Counted from the first letter of the stretch, positions 54,025-63,003 are shown. The stretch: DNA of 64,000 nt from Pseudomonas fluorescens (GCA_902825215.1 LR782234.1:2356001-2420000), one strand, 5' to 3'. Numbers and translations are program-made. The notes: a model not told the origin generated them from the letters alone.

Positions 54025-54495
54025 ATGCGAGTCTTGTTCATGTGCACGGCCAACAGTTGCCGCAGCATCCTTTCTGAAGCCATGTTCAATCACTTGGCGC
54101 CAGCGGGATTCGAAGCGGTGAGTGCCGGCAGTTTCCCCAAAGGTCAGGTGTTGCCGCGCAGCCTGTCGACACTGCAACAGGCCGGCATCGCCATTGATGG
54201 CTTGCACAGCAAAGGCAACGACGCTTTTGCAAGCAACCCGCCGGACATCGTCATCACCGTGTGCGACAAAGCCGCCGGCGAGACTTGCCCGGTGTATTTC
54301 GGCCCGGCGCTGAAATCCCACTGGGGGCTGGAAGATCCCTCGGAAGTCAGCGGTGACGAGGCGACGATTGAGGCGGCTTTTCGCGCGACATTGGCGCGCA
54401 TCGGACATCGCTGCCAGGCCTTTCTCGATCTGCCATTTGAAACCCTCAGCCGCGATGAATTGAAAACCGCGCTCGACCGCATCGGTACGCTTTAA
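54025..54495 (+). CDS. arsC: Arsenate reductase, LMW-phosphatase type
   Basis: Reduces arsenate to arsenite. 156 aa; the P-loop C-x5-R is CTANSCR (Cys7-Arg13), and the relay cysteines of thioredoxin-coupled ArsC appear in ITVCDKAAGETCPVYF. ATG 54025 lies 9 nt after GGAG; an ATG at 54010 overlaps the arsR stop and is the alternative. Arsenite produced here would need an efflux pump, which is not encoded in this operon. Confidence 0.92.
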   Translation: MRVLFMCTANSCRSILSEAMFNHLAPAGFEAVSAGSFPKGQVLPRSLSTLQQAGIAIDGLHSKGNDAFASNPPDIVITVCDKAAGETCPVYFGPALKSHWGLEDPSEVSGDEATIEAAFRATLARIGHRCQAFLDLPFETLSRDELKTALDRIGTL

Positions 54496-54504
54496 GGAGA
54501 ACCC

Positions 54505-55203
54505 ATGTCCGCCGATCTACCCAACCTTGATTCCAGCCTGTTCGATGACGGCAAACCTGTGAAACCGGGCGAACACAAGCCACGCATCCTGCTGCTCTAC
54601 GGCTCGACCCGCGAACGCTCCTTCAGCCGTTTGCTGGTCGAGGAGGCCGCGCGCCTGCTTGAGCACTTCGGTGCCGAAACACGCATTTTCAACCCGTCCG
54701 GTCTGCCACTGCCCGACGACGCTCCTGTCGACCATCCAAAAGTGCAGGAACTGCGCGAGCTGGTGCTGTGGTCGGAAGGCCAGGTCTGGTGTTCACCGGA
54801 ACGCCACGGAGCGATGTCCGGCGTGTTCAAGGCACAGATCGACTGGATCCCGCTGGAACTCGGCGCCGTACGCCCGACCCAGGGCAAAACGCTCGCAGTG
54901 ATGCAGGTTTGCGGCGGTTCGCAGTCGTTCAACGTGGTCAATCAATTGCGCGTGCTCGGTCGCTGGATGCGCATGTTCACCATCCCCAACCAATCCTCGG
55001 TGCCCAAGGCCTACATGGAATTCGACGAAGCGGGGCGGATGAAACCGTCGCCGTTCTACGACCGCGTGGTGGATGTGATGGAGGAACTGGTGAAGTTCAC
55101 CGTATTGCTGCGCGGGCACCAGGCGCATCTGGTTGACCGCTACTCCGAGCGCAAGGAAAGCGCCGAGCAGTTGATGGCGCGGGTCAATCAGCGTTCGATC
55201 TGA
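54505..55203 (+). CDS. arsH: ArsH NADPH-flavin organoarsenical oxidase
   Basis: 232 aa. Flavodoxin-like fold with the FMN loop [20 protein letters not shown] and the conserved [21 protein letters not shown] and [10 protein letters not shown]. ArsH oxidises trivalent organoarsenicals to less toxic pentavalent forms. 9 bp after arsC, same operon; the usual arsB/ACR3 gene between arsR and arsC is missing. Confidence 0.93.
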   Translation: MSADLPNLDSSLFDDGKPVKPGEHKPRILLLYGSTRERSFSRLLVEEAARLLEHFGAETRIFNPSGLPLPDDAPVDHPKVQELRELVLWSEGQVWCSPERHGAMSGVFKAQIDWIPLELGAVRPTQGKTLAVMQVCGGSQSFNVVNQLRVLGRWMRMFTIPNQSSVPKAYMEFDEAGRMKPSPFYDRVVDVMEELVKFTVLLRGHQAHLVDRYSERKESAEQLMARVNQRSI

Positions 55204-55226
55204 AAGAGCCGAGTTCACCAGGACTT

Positions 55227-55252
55227 CGTATGGGCGCGAGCCGGCTCGCGAA
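55227..55252. repeat. Degenerate single REP
   Basis: ATGGGCGCGAGCCGGCTCGC then GAAAGCGCC differs from the consensus at several positions. Located after arsH. Confidence 0.6.
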
Positions 55253-55294
55253 AGCGCCAGCCCTGTTACCGCAAGTGCCGGCCTCGTTTCTTCC

Positions 55295-56236
55295 TCAATG
55301 CGACGAGACAAACGGCGAAGGCGTGTTCGGCGCCGGCAATGCATACGCGCGCTTCATCCACGCCACCTCCGCCAGCGGGGTGCGGCCGAAAAAGCGTTTG
55401 AAGTCGCGGCTGAACTGCGAGGCGCTTTCGTAACCGACCAGAAACGCTGAGCGGGCGGCGGTGAAGTCGTTACGCAGCATCAGCAACCGCGCCTGATGCA
55501 AGCGTGTCGATTTGAGGTACTGCATCGGCGAGGTGTCGGTGACCTTGCGAAAGTGCAGGTGAAAGTTCGGCACGCTCATCTGCGCTTCCTCGGCGAGCGC
55601 TTCCACGTCGAGATGCTGGTGATAACAGCTGTGGATTTTATGGATCGCGCGGGTCACTTTGCCGAACTGACCTTGCTGGGCGATGGCCGCGCGCAACGTG
55701 CCGCCCTGGGCGCCGGTGAGAATGCGGTAGTAGAGCTCGCGCAACATCGCCGGGCCGAGGATCTGCGCGTCGTTGCGGTCGTTCATGATGTGCAGAAAGC
55801 GCAAGGTCGACTCGCGCAGCGCATCATCCATCGGCGAGGCGTACATGCCGCGTGGCACCGTGGCGTCGAAGCCGCGGACCTCATCGACTTGCTGAATCAG
55901 CTCGCCGGCAAGGGCGAAATCCAGACGCAGATACACCGCCAGCATCGGCTGATCTTCGCTGGCATCGGTTTCCATGGTGAACGGTACCGGCACGGACACC
56001 ACCAGGTAATGCTGGGCGTCGTAGACGTAGATCTCGTCACCCAGATAGCCGCGTTTCTGCCCCTGACAGAGGATCACGATACCCGGCTCGTACAACACCG
56101 GCGTGCGCGTCAACGGGCGGTTGGAACGCAGAAACCGCACGTCGTCGAGCACGCTCAGGTTGTAACCCTCCAGCGGCGCCAGTTCGCTCATCAGCTGCAC
56201 CATGCGCGCCGTCGTCAGGTCTTCGGATTTCGCCAT
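55295..56236 (-). CDS. AraC-family transcriptional regulator
   Basis: 313 aa. An N-terminal AraC_N-type cupin (PGIVILCQGQKRGYLGDEIY, YLVVSVPVPFTMETDAS) is followed by the double HTH from ~205 (LDVEALAEEAQMSVPNFHLH, FLVGYESASQFSRDFKRFFG). This is the subgroup often adjacent to SDR or aldo-keto reductase genes. The SDR gene ends 27 bp upstream on the same strand, so both are likely in one unit. Ligand unknown. Confidence 0.9.
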   Translation of the reverse strand: MAKSEDLTTARMVQLMSELAPLEGYNLSVLDDVRFLRSNRPLTRTPVLYEPGIVILCQGQKRGYLGDEIYVYDAQHYLVVSVPVPFTMETDASEDQPMLAVYLRLDFALAGELIQQVDEVRGFDATVPRGMYASPMDDALRESTLRFLHIMNDRNDAQILGPAMLRELYYRILTGAQGGTLRAAIAQQGQFGKVTRAIHKIHSCYHQHLDVEALAEEAQMSVPNFHLHFRKVTDTSPMQYLKSTRLHQARLLMLRNDFTAARSAFLVGYESASQFSRDFKRFFGRTPLAEVAWMKRAYALPAPNTPSPFVSSH

Positions 56237-56263
56237 TCACTGCACCTTTTTTCACGCGACTGC

Positions 56264-57097
56264 TCAGCCATCGGTAGAGCAACTGAGCGCCTGCCATTGC
56301 TCAATACTCTCCGCCGTGCGTTGCAACTTGTCACGCACCAGCGCGACGGCGTCGCTGCCCAACAGCAGGTGCGCGGGCGGGGCAGGGCTGGCGATCAGCG
56401 TCAGCATGGCCCGTGCGGCCTTCTGCGGATCGCCGAGTTGCCGGCCGCTTTTCTCTTCGCGGGCCTTGCGCACCGGGTCGAAGCTTGCATCGTAGTCGCT
56501 GATGCTGCGCGGTGTGCGCTGCATCGAACGCCCGGCCCAGTCGGTACGAAAAGACCCCGGCGCGACTGCCGTGACAAAAATATTGAAGGGGGCGAGCTCT
56601 TTGCTCAGGGTGTCGGAGATGCCTTCCAGAGCGAATTTGCTGCCGCAGTAATAGGCGATGCCGGGCATGGTGATATAGCCGCCCATGGAGGTGATGTTGA
56701 TGATATGCCCGGCGCGGCGCTGGCGGAAATACGGCACGAACGCCTTGGTTACCGCCACTGCACCAAACACATTCACATCGAACTGACGACGCACTTGCGC
56801 CAGCGGCGATTCCTCGAAAACCCCTTCGTGACCATAACCGGCGTTGTTCACCAGTACGTCCACTGCCCCATAACTTTTTTCGACGGCGGCGACCACGCTG
56901 TCGATGGCTTCGAAATCGGTCACGTCCAACACCACGCCATGGGCGCGTTCCGGCGCCAGCGCTTCGAACGTCGCCACGGCGGATTCGCTGCGCACGGTAC
57001 CAATCACCCGGTGGCCCTCGGCGAGCGCCTGCTTCGCCAGCGCCTGGCCGAAGCCGCTGCTGACACCGGTGATGAACAGGGTTTTTGCAGTCTTCAT
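56264..57097 (-). CDS. SDR family oxidoreductase
   Basis: 277 aa from ATG 57097 (GGAG 8 nt upstream). TGxxxGxG as ITGVSSGFGQALA, NNAGYGHEGVFEES, Ser in NITSMGGYITMPG, Tyr-x-x-x-Lys in YYCGSKFALEG. C-terminal ~70 residues of the type seen in 'oxidoreductase/retinol-dehydrogenase-like' SDRs. Precedes the AraC gene; the pair is common in Pseudomonas. Substrate not known. Confidence 0.9.
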   Translation of the reverse strand: MKTAKTLFITGVSSGFGQALAKQALAEGHRVIGTVRSESAVATFEALAPERAHGVVLDVTDFEAIDSVVAAVEKSYGAVDVLVNNAGYGHEGVFEESPLAQVRRQFDVNVFGAVAVTKAFVPYFRQRRAGHIINITSMGGYITMPGIAYYCGSKFALEGISDTLSKELAPFNIFVTAVAPGSFRTDWAGRSMQRTPRSISDYDASFDPVRKAREEKSGRQLGDPQKAARAMLTLIASPAPPAHLLLGSDAVALVRDKLQRTAESIEQWQALSCSTDG

Positions 57098-57234
57098 GTC
57101 GCACACTCCAGAACAGACAAGGTGCGAGCATGCTAGGGCGAAGGAGGGCGGGGGACGATGCCGAATCGGATCTGAGTATTGCCTGTTCCTATCAGCAAGG
57201 TTAGGCGGGGTGCCGGATTGATTCCGGCACATGT

Positions 57235-58635
57235 TCAGCCCACAGACGTAACACTGACCGTCTGCGCAGGATGCCGCGAAGTCAGCAAACCGATAAACGA
57301 TATCGCCAGCGCCAGACCAATCGTCGTGCTCACTTCGGTGCGGTGTTCCGGGGTGATCATCATCACCGCCAGCGCGGCGCAGATGAACACGATCACCAGC
57401 CAGGTCAGCCATGGAAACAGCCACATGCGGAAGGTCAGCTCAACGTTCTGCCGGCGCAACATCCGCCGCATGCGCAGTTGCGACACGGCGATCGCCAGGT
57501 ACACCAGCAAGGCAATCGCGCCGGAACTGGCCAGCAAAAACTCGAACAACCCGGCCGGCATCACATAGCTCCACACGGTGATCGCCGCGCCAAGCACGGT
57601 GCTGGCGATGACCGCCGCACGCGGCACGCCTTCGGACGAGGTCACTTTCAACGCCTTCGGCGCATCGCCACGCCGGCCCAGCGAATAAAGCATGCGCGAG
57701 GCGATGTAGATCGACGAGTTCATGCAACTCGCCACCGCGATCAGCACAACTACATCGACCATGAATTTGGCGTGCGGAATGTTCATGATTTCCAGCGCCC
57801 GCTGATAAGACCCGACCGAGGCCAGCAGCGGGTCATTCCACGGCACTACCGAAATCACCACGAAGATCGACAGCAGATAAAACACGCCGATGCGCCAGAT
57901 CACCGAGCGCGTGGCCTTGGCAATGTTCTGCGCCGGGTTATTCGATTCGGCTGCGGCGATGGTCACCGCTTCGGTGCCGATGAAACTGAACATGATAGTA
58001 ATGAACGCACCGACCACCGCCGACAAACCGTTCGGCGCAAACCCGCCGTGCGCCGCCATCAGACCACTCAAACCGCTGACTTCACGATCGGGAATCCAGC
58101 CCATCAGCACCGCAAATCCAACGCCGATAAAGCCGATGATCGCCACCACCTTGGCCATGGCAAACCAGAACTCGAACTCGCCATATTTCGACACGCTGAA
58201 CAGGTTGGTGACCACCAGCGCAATGATCGAGCCCAAGGCGAACAGCCAGGCATCCACCTGTGGAAACCACTGATGCAACACGTGCCCTGCTGCCAACGCT
58301 TCGATCGGAATCACCAGCACCCAGAACCACCAGTACAGCCAGCCGATGGAAAACCCGGCCCAACGCCCGATGGCCTGATCGGCATAGGTGGAAAACGACC
58401 CGGTGTCCGGGTTAGCCACCGCCATCTCGCCGAGCATGCGCATGACCAGCACCACCAGCAACCCGGAAAACAGATAAGCCAGCAACACCGCCGGCCCGGC
58501 CGCCGCAATGGCATGCCCCGAACCGACAAACAAACCGGCGCCGATGATCCCGGCGATAGACAGCATCGTCACATGACGAGGCTTGAAGCCCTGCGCCAAG
58601 TGGCCAGTCGAATCCTTGGAGGTGGGGCTGATCAT
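57235..58635 (-). CDS. APC-family amino-acid permease (GABA-permease-like)
   Basis: 466 aa, about 12 TM segments. AAT-family hallmarks: GFKPRHVTMLSIAGIIGAGL near the start, FSFIGTEAVTIAAAESNNPAQNI, and ASRMLYSLGRRGDAPKAL. The start MISPTSKDS agrees with GabP-type proteins. Uptake of GABA or a related amino acid is likely, but specificity cannot be read. Monocistronic by spacing. Confidence 0.88.
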   Translation of the reverse strand: MISPTSKDSTGHLAQGFKPRHVTMLSIAGIIGAGLFVGSGHAIAAAGPAVLLAYLFSGLLVVLVMRMLGEMAVANPDTGSFSTYADQAIGRWAGFSIGWLYWWFWVLVIPIEALAAGHVLHQWFPQVDAWLFALGSIIALVVTNLFSVSKYGEFEFWFAMAKVVAIIGFIGVGFAVLMGWIPDREVSGLSGLMAAHGGFAPNGLSAVVGAFITIMFSFIGTEAVTIAAAESNNPAQNIAKATRSVIWRIGVFYLLSIFVVISVVPWNDPLLASVGSYQRALEIMNIPHAKFMVDVVVLIAVASCMNSSIYIASRMLYSLGRRGDAPKALKVTSSEGVPRAAVIASTVLGAAITVWSYVMPAGLFEFLLASSGAIALLVYLAIAVSQLRMRRMLRRQNVELTFRMWLFPWLTWLVIVFICAALAVMMITPEHRTEVSTTIGLALAISFIGLLTSRHPAQTVSVTSVG

Positions 58636-59394
58636 TGTTTTCTTATTCTCTGCTGATCGACGTTCAAGCGAATGAAAAGGGCCGAGCGATTACCGATGGT
58701 GCTTGCTGAACAGCTCTAAATCGGCCCTTTTGAACGTCGCAGTGCTTATTGAATCCGCCACGGCAGACGGGGGTTTTGCGCAAAAGCTGCGTCACCTTAC
58801 CCGGCTTGTACGCCGAATCAGATGCCTGATCACGCCACGGTTGTGTCTGTTATCGACATTCGGGTGGGGGATTGTTTGAAGTGAGAACGGGTTGGTCATG
58901 GGGTTGTAAAGTGTATTTATGAAGGGCGAGGGGTCGCCGTAAATAGATCTGGCGATCGCAACATTCATGGATTCAAAGCAGATCAATCAGGTCGGCGACG
59001 CTCTCGAATCTCCCCCAATCGGTTCCCTCTCCCTCCGGGAGAGGGCTAGGGTGAGGGCAGCGATTTTCAGCCCCCGCCACAACTTCCGAATCCACACCGT
59101 CCCGATGTGCCCCAATGGGTAATACCCGATCACAAACAGACAAGGGCAAAACCATCCAGCAAGGCACTAAACGCAAAATCCAGCATTTGTTTAAAAGCGA
59201 AAAACGCACACCATCCAAACCCTACAACGTCTTGCGCCGTTACCTACGACTACGCCAGAATCCGCCGGCTTGTGCGCTTGGCACTCCCTCCGTACCTTGA
59301 TTCCCGTCACTGCTCATCAGTGATCGGGTCTGCAAGCCCGCCGGAAAAACCAGTCGCACAGCCAGCCAATGGACACTCGTTTGTGTTTGCTCAA
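58636..59394. other. Intergenic region between permease and accessory effector locus
   Basis: About 760 bp without a credible gene. It holds the promoter of the minus-strand permease, one REP-like element (below) and AT-richer sequence from 59100. Short frames on both strands (for example 58792-58986) have no ribosome-binding site or family likeness. Confidence 0.4.
59022..59060. repeat. Single 'CCCTCTCCC' repeat element
   Basis: TTCCCTCTCCCTCCGGGAGA then GGGCTAGGGTGAGGG, the same element as the right arm of the pair at 7967-8116. Confidence 0.8.
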
Positions 59395-59472
59395 TGGCAG
59401 CTTTGTGCGGGAGACCTTCGGGTCTGCCGGGTGCCTGGTTTCCCGGTCTTGCAGACCCGCGCATAGCTGCCA
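59395..59472 (+). ncRNA. Candidate structured RNA leader upstream of the DUF6124 gene
   Basis: TGGCAGCT (59395-59402) and AGCTGCCA (59465-59472) form a perfect closing stem. Inside are AGACC-TTCG-GGTCT, a UUCG-tetraloop hairpin (59412-59425), and CCGGG/CCCGG (59427-59431 with 59442-59446). GGTCT/AGACC at 59445/59453 could pair as an alternative. The element ends 54 bp before the DUF6124 start. I cannot assign it to a named RNA family. Confidence 0.5.
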
Positions 59473-59526
59473 CCCATCATCTGCAAGTGATGCTGGTAGC
59501 TCCTAATCAGAACCAGGAGTTTCACC

Positions 59527-59889
59527 ATGTTCAAAGTCACGCCCAACCCGCCAGAAACCGATCCCGCATCCCCCTACGAATCCCCCGATTCCAAGCGCTT
59601 CCACCCAGCCGCCGAACGCGCCCTCGACCACTACCTCAAACCCGCCAGCCAGATCATGGCCAGCGTCAACGAACCCGAACGCATGTACCTCGCCAACCCG
59701 AAATTCGACAGCGAATCGCTGCTCGCCAACGCCAGCGAAACCCTCGGCTCGGCCAGCGAAATGCTGGTCAACTTCGCCGCCATGCTCGACCCCCAACACC
59801 GCAAAACCGCACTGGGCATCGCCCAGGTCGTGATGCTCGGCGAACTCGCCGTCAACCAGGCGCTCGACAACGTTGAAGTCACCAGCTGA
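59527..59889 (+). CDS. DUF6124 protein
   Basis: 120 aa from ATG 59527, with CAGGAG 8 nt upstream. Typical opening MFKVTPNPPETDPASPYESP, then AAERALDHYLKP and a helical body (LLANASETLGSASEMLVNFA). These small cytosolic proteins occur in multiple copies in fluorescent pseudomonads, often in accessory loci. GC-rich, native codon use, unlike the genes after it. 136 bp upstream of the effector gene. Function unknown. Confidence 0.75.
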   Translation: MFKVTPNPPETDPASPYESPDSKRFHPAAERALDHYLKPASQIMASVNEPERMYLANPKFDSESLLANASETLGSASEMLVNFAAMLDPQHRKTALGIAQVVMLGELAVNQALDNVEVTS

Positions 59890-60025
59890 CCGCAACAACG
59901 ACGAGGGGAAACCCTCGTCGCAACATCGAACCAAACCGCGCTGGCACACCGCCACGCCTTGCGCCGCCCAGCCCCGACTGTCACGCTTCGCGCCGTTCTC
60001 AAGGATCAGGACCAAGGAAACAAGG

Positions 60026-61567
60026 ATGAGTGGCTACGTACCCAACCCCCCGAAAAACTACCGCTACGAACAAGCCAAACCCGTCGACCTCCACGCCCAG
60101 CACTGGGCGGAATACGAAAAACACGGCAAAGAACCCGCGCCCGAGCCTGAAAAGGTTGGGATAGCGCTGCGCATTGGCGTGTTTTTTGATGGGACGGGGA
60201 ATAATGCGAATAACGCCGCCGCGGGTTTGCTTTGTGGTGCGCATCATCCGATTGCGCCGAAAGACATTGATGCTAGCTGTAAACCGTATATGGGTGATCC
60301 TGACAGTAGCTACGGGAACGATGTCAGTAATGTGAAAAAGCTGAGTGAGCTTTACGAAACGCCACGAACTGCCGAAGGCGAGGGGGCGCGAAAGAAGGCT
60401 TCCGGTATGGTCTATGTTGAAGGCATTGGGACCCGTTCAGGTGAAGAAGACAGCACTTTCGGCGCCGGTACAGGACGAGGTGAAACCGGTGTTGCTGGAC
60501 GCGTTCAATCTTCATTTGCGTTGATCGAACAGCGTATCGATGAAGTGTTGGGTAAAAACCCCGGTTGTGTAATTGCCTCTTTGACATTCGACACTTTTGG
60601 CTTTAGTCGCGGTGCGGCAGCCGCTAGACATTTCGCTAATGAGATTGTGCGTGGCAGACAAGGCCCTTTGGGCGAGATTCTGCGCAGTAAGTCCGATGCG
60701 TTCAGTTCGACGTTTGTCGATCAATTTCACAGCGACATCAACATGGGCTTCATCGGTTTGTTCGACACCGTACCATCGATTGCTGGATGGTCCAATTTAG
60801 GCAACATCAAAAGTGCAGTCGCAACGGGGATCAAACTCTACCTCGATCGACGTTATTTCAACGACGTTGTGCAATTGGCTGCGCGGGATGAATGCAGAGC
60901 TAACTTTGCTCTGAATCGTGTAGCGATGGATCATCCGGAAATAGTCTTGCCGGGTGTGCATTCTGATGTGGGCGGAGGTTACCTTGAGGAAGCTGAAGAA
61001 TGTGTGCTCATCAGCCCAATGCAAACGCTAGAAGTTGGCAACTACGCGGATGTAACTACCACATCGATCTACCGGGATGCGGTCAATGTGAGAAATCAGT
61101 GGTTAGCCAACGGCTGGCCTTCCGAAATGCTGGAAATCGTTACTCCACCTCCATTACTGATGCCGGTCAGCCCTCTGGATCGACTGAGTCCTCGAGTCAA
61201 ACGAGTCTATGCCGCCGTCCAACTAAAACGTCCGGTGAGTGGATTACTGTCGAGCGTGAGCTTGCGCGTGATGCATCAACTTGCCAAAGCTAAAGGCGTT
61301 CGCTTCGAAGACATTCCCGAGACGCCAGGCTTCGCCGTTCCTGAAGAGCTTCAGCCCATGTGTGATCGTTTTCTCTCCGGTGACTACAGCACCACGCCTG
61401 AGGAGGAGCAAATCCTCAAACTCAAGTACATTCACACATCCGCCAATTGGAACCATCCGCTTGGCAGGAGAGATGGAAGTGGCATCAGAGCTGTTTACAT
61501 CAACGCCCCCACGGAAGATGCAATCCGCGTAAAACACCCACACGTACCTGACTGGACGCTTTGGTAA
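60026..61567 (+). CDS. Tle1-type (DUF2235) lipase effector, probable T6SS
   Basis: 513 aa from ATG 60026 (AAGG upstream). DUF2235 alpha/beta-hydrolase landmarks: IGVFFDGTGNNANNAA, nucleophile Ser194 in FGFSRGAAAAR (G-x-S-x-G), Asp247 in GLFDTVPS and His312 in PGVHSDVGGGY, the catalytic triad of Tle1 phospholipases delivered by type VI secretion. No signal peptide. The stop overlaps the first immunity gene's ATG. The first ~40 codons are GC-rich and the rest lower. No vgrG, PAAR or adaptor gene is in the window. Confidence 0.82.
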   Translation: MSGYVPNPPKNYRYEQAKPVDLHAQHWAEYEKHGKEPAPEPEKVGIALRIGVFFDGTGNNANNAAAGLLCGAHHPIAPKDIDASCKPYMGDPDSSYGNDVSNVKKLSELYETPRTAEGEGARKKASGMVYVEGIGTRSGEEDSTFGAGTGRGETGVAGRVQSSFALIEQRIDEVLGKNPGCVIASLTFDTFGFSRGAAAARHFANEIVRGRQGPLGEILRSKSDAFSSTFVDQFHSDINMGFIGLFDTVPSIAGWSNLGNIKSAVATGIKLYLDRRYFNDVVQLAARDECRANFALNRVAMDHPEIVLPGVHSDVGGGYLEEAEECVLISPMQTLEVGNYADVTTTSIYRDAVNVRNQWLANGWPSEMLEIVTPPPLLMPVSPLDRLSPRVKRVYAAVQLKRPVSGLLSSVSLRVMHQLAKAKGVRFEDIPETPGFAVPEELQPMCDRFLSGDYSTTPEEEQILKLKYIHTSANWNHPLGRRDGSGIRAVYINAPTEDAIRVKHPHVPDWTLW

Positions 61568-62220
61568 TGAAGCTATTTGCAGCCCTACTGTGCATGCTCC
61601 TTGTGGTTGGTTGTGAAGCCGATCCGCTTTCAGCAAAAAACGACCCTAAATCCCCATGGTGGGAACTGGGTTTCACCGAACCCAACTACATGAAGGTGTG
61701 GGTTGAAGACACTGCCGTGGAAGATATAAAGGGAAAAACATTTCTGCGCACCGGTGGTGGATCCGCATCGGGTGGACAGCCAGAAGACGGCACCGAATCG
61801 GCCCGTGGCTGGGACGGAGTGGGCGCGTCCGCAAAAGCGGTGGTTGGCGCTGACCTCCCGAAGCGGATTTTCGTTCGCTGGCAATCTATCGTAGAACCTC
61901 AGACTTACCGCGCTTGGGTAGACATACCCGAAGAGGCAAGACAGTTGATGTTGAAGTCCGTCAATCAACGCTGCGCTAAAACACCGGAGCAGCGGGGCAC
62001 CTATATTTCGTCAGTCTATTTAGGAATGGCTCCGGGCGGCGTTGTGCAGGTTTGGGTCAGAGATGAATGCCACTATCCAGTCAAAGTGGCTAGAGCAAAG
62101 GCTGAAATCGAACCACTAGGACCTAGCCAAGGTAAAAATCAAGGGCGCTACGCGTATCCCGTCAGTGAAAAGTCCAAGCGGTATATCGAGAAATTTGGCA
62201 TTCCGTACGGGAGTTGGTAA
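61567..62220 (+). CDS. DUF2931 lipoprotein, probable immunity protein 1
   Basis: 217 aa. Short leader MKLFAALLCMLLVVGC with lipobox VVGC (Cys16) places it on the periplasmic face. DUF2931 landmarks: WWELGFTEPNYMKVWVEDTA, ESARGWDGVG, LPKRIFVRWQSIVEPQTYRA, QGRYAYPVSEKSKRYIEKFG. Its ATG overlaps the effector stop by 1 bp, so production is coupled. DUF2931 proteins beside Tle1 effectors act as periplasmic inhibitors; inhibition of this effector is inferred from position. Confidence 0.85.
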   Translation: MKLFAALLCMLLVVGCEADPLSAKNDPKSPWWELGFTEPNYMKVWVEDTAVEDIKGKTFLRTGGGSASGGQPEDGTESARGWDGVGASAKAVVGADLPKRIFVRWQSIVEPQTYRAWVDIPEEARQLMLKSVNQRCAKTPEQRGTYISSVYLGMAPGGVVQVWVRDECHYPVKVARAKAEIEPLGPSQGKNQGRYAYPVSEKSKRYIEKFGIPYGSW

Positions 62221-62231
62221 CCCGTTTGTTA

Positions 62232-62888
62232 ATGAAACAGACCATATTGATATTGAGTGTTTTATTGGTAGTTGGATGCCAGGCTAGCGACCCTCATACA
62301 GCCAAGAACGATCCGGGATCCGATTGGTGGGGGCTAGCCTTCAATGAACCTGACTACATGAAAGTCTGGGTAGAAGACAGCTCCGTCCTGGACATTCAGA
62401 ACAGGACGTTTTTCAAGGCAGGCGGGAGCACCGCTGCCGGAGGCGAACCAGAAGATGGAACAGAGTCTGCCCGTGGCTGGGGTACTGTCAATGGTTCCGC
62501 TATTCCGGTAACCGGAGCCGATCTTCCCAAACTCATCTTTGTCCGCTGGCAGTCCTTATCGGAGCAGAAGACCTATAAAGGTTTCATCGCAATCCCGGAG
62601 GAGGCCAGGCGATTGATGGTCCAGTCGACGCACCAGCGCTGCCCAGAGACTCCTGACAGGGCCGCTCGATATATGGCGTCGCTTTACGTGGGCCTGGCAC
62701 CCGGTGGTGTATTAAAAGCATGGGTCAGAGACTCATGCCATCGCACGGTCGAAGTCGCTCATGCTCAAGGTGAGCCTGAGCCGCTAGGTGCGCAGCAAGG
62801 CAAAAACGGTGGTCGTTATGCTTATCCGGTGAGCGAAAAGGCCAAGCGATACATTGAAAAACACGGTATCCCATTCGGCAGTTGGTGA
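62232..62888 (+). CDS. DUF2931 lipoprotein, probable immunity protein 2
   Basis: 218 aa, lipobox VVGC in MKQTILILSVLLVVGC. Same family as the preceding protein but the most diverged of the three (WWGLAFNEPDYMKVWVEDSS, LPKLIFVRWQSLSEQKTYKG, GGRYAYPVSEKAKRYIEKHG). 11 bp after gene 1. It could neutralise a different effector variant than copy 1. Confidence 0.83.
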   Translation: MKQTILILSVLLVVGCQASDPHTAKNDPGSDWWGLAFNEPDYMKVWVEDSSVLDIQNRTFFKAGGSTAAGGEPEDGTESARGWGTVNGSAIPVTGADLPKLIFVRWQSLSEQKTYKGFIAIPEEARRLMVQSTHQRCPETPDRAARYMASLYVGLAPGGVLKAWVRDSCHRTVEVAHAQGEPEPLGAQQGKNGGRYAYPVSEKAKRYIEKHGIPFGSW

Positions 62889-62902
62889 AGCGTTCGCAAG
62901 TC

Positions 62903-63001
62903 ATGGAGAAAGTCATGGGTTACGTCCGCGATGTTTATCAAAGCACAACGGAAAGCTCAAGCCGCGTGCAACATCCTTTTGTGCCTGATTGGACGCTTTG
63001 A
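62903..63001 (+). pseudogene. Remnant of a Tle1-type effector 3' end
   Basis: The 33-codon frame ends VRDVYQSTT...SRVQHPFVPDWTL-stop. The intact effector ends IRAVYINAP...IRVKHPHVPDWTLW. The final DNA also matches (GACGCTTTGATAATGAAA versus GACGCTTTGGTAATGAAG), a TGG-to-TGA change sitting on the same overlap with the next immunity gene. This is the tail of a lost effector that once preceded immunity gene 3. Confidence 0.8.
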
Positions 63002-63003
63002 TA

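Noticed and set aside
55496..57136. 546-codon + strand open frame spanning two genes
   Set aside because: Antisense across the AraC and SDR genes; both minus-strand proteins have clear domains.
57271..58656. 461-codon + strand open frame
   Set aside because: Antisense of the amino-acid permease; no start signal and implausible composition.
58792..58986. 64-codon minus-strand frame
   Set aside because: No ribosome-binding site and a composition of AT-rich non-coding DNA.
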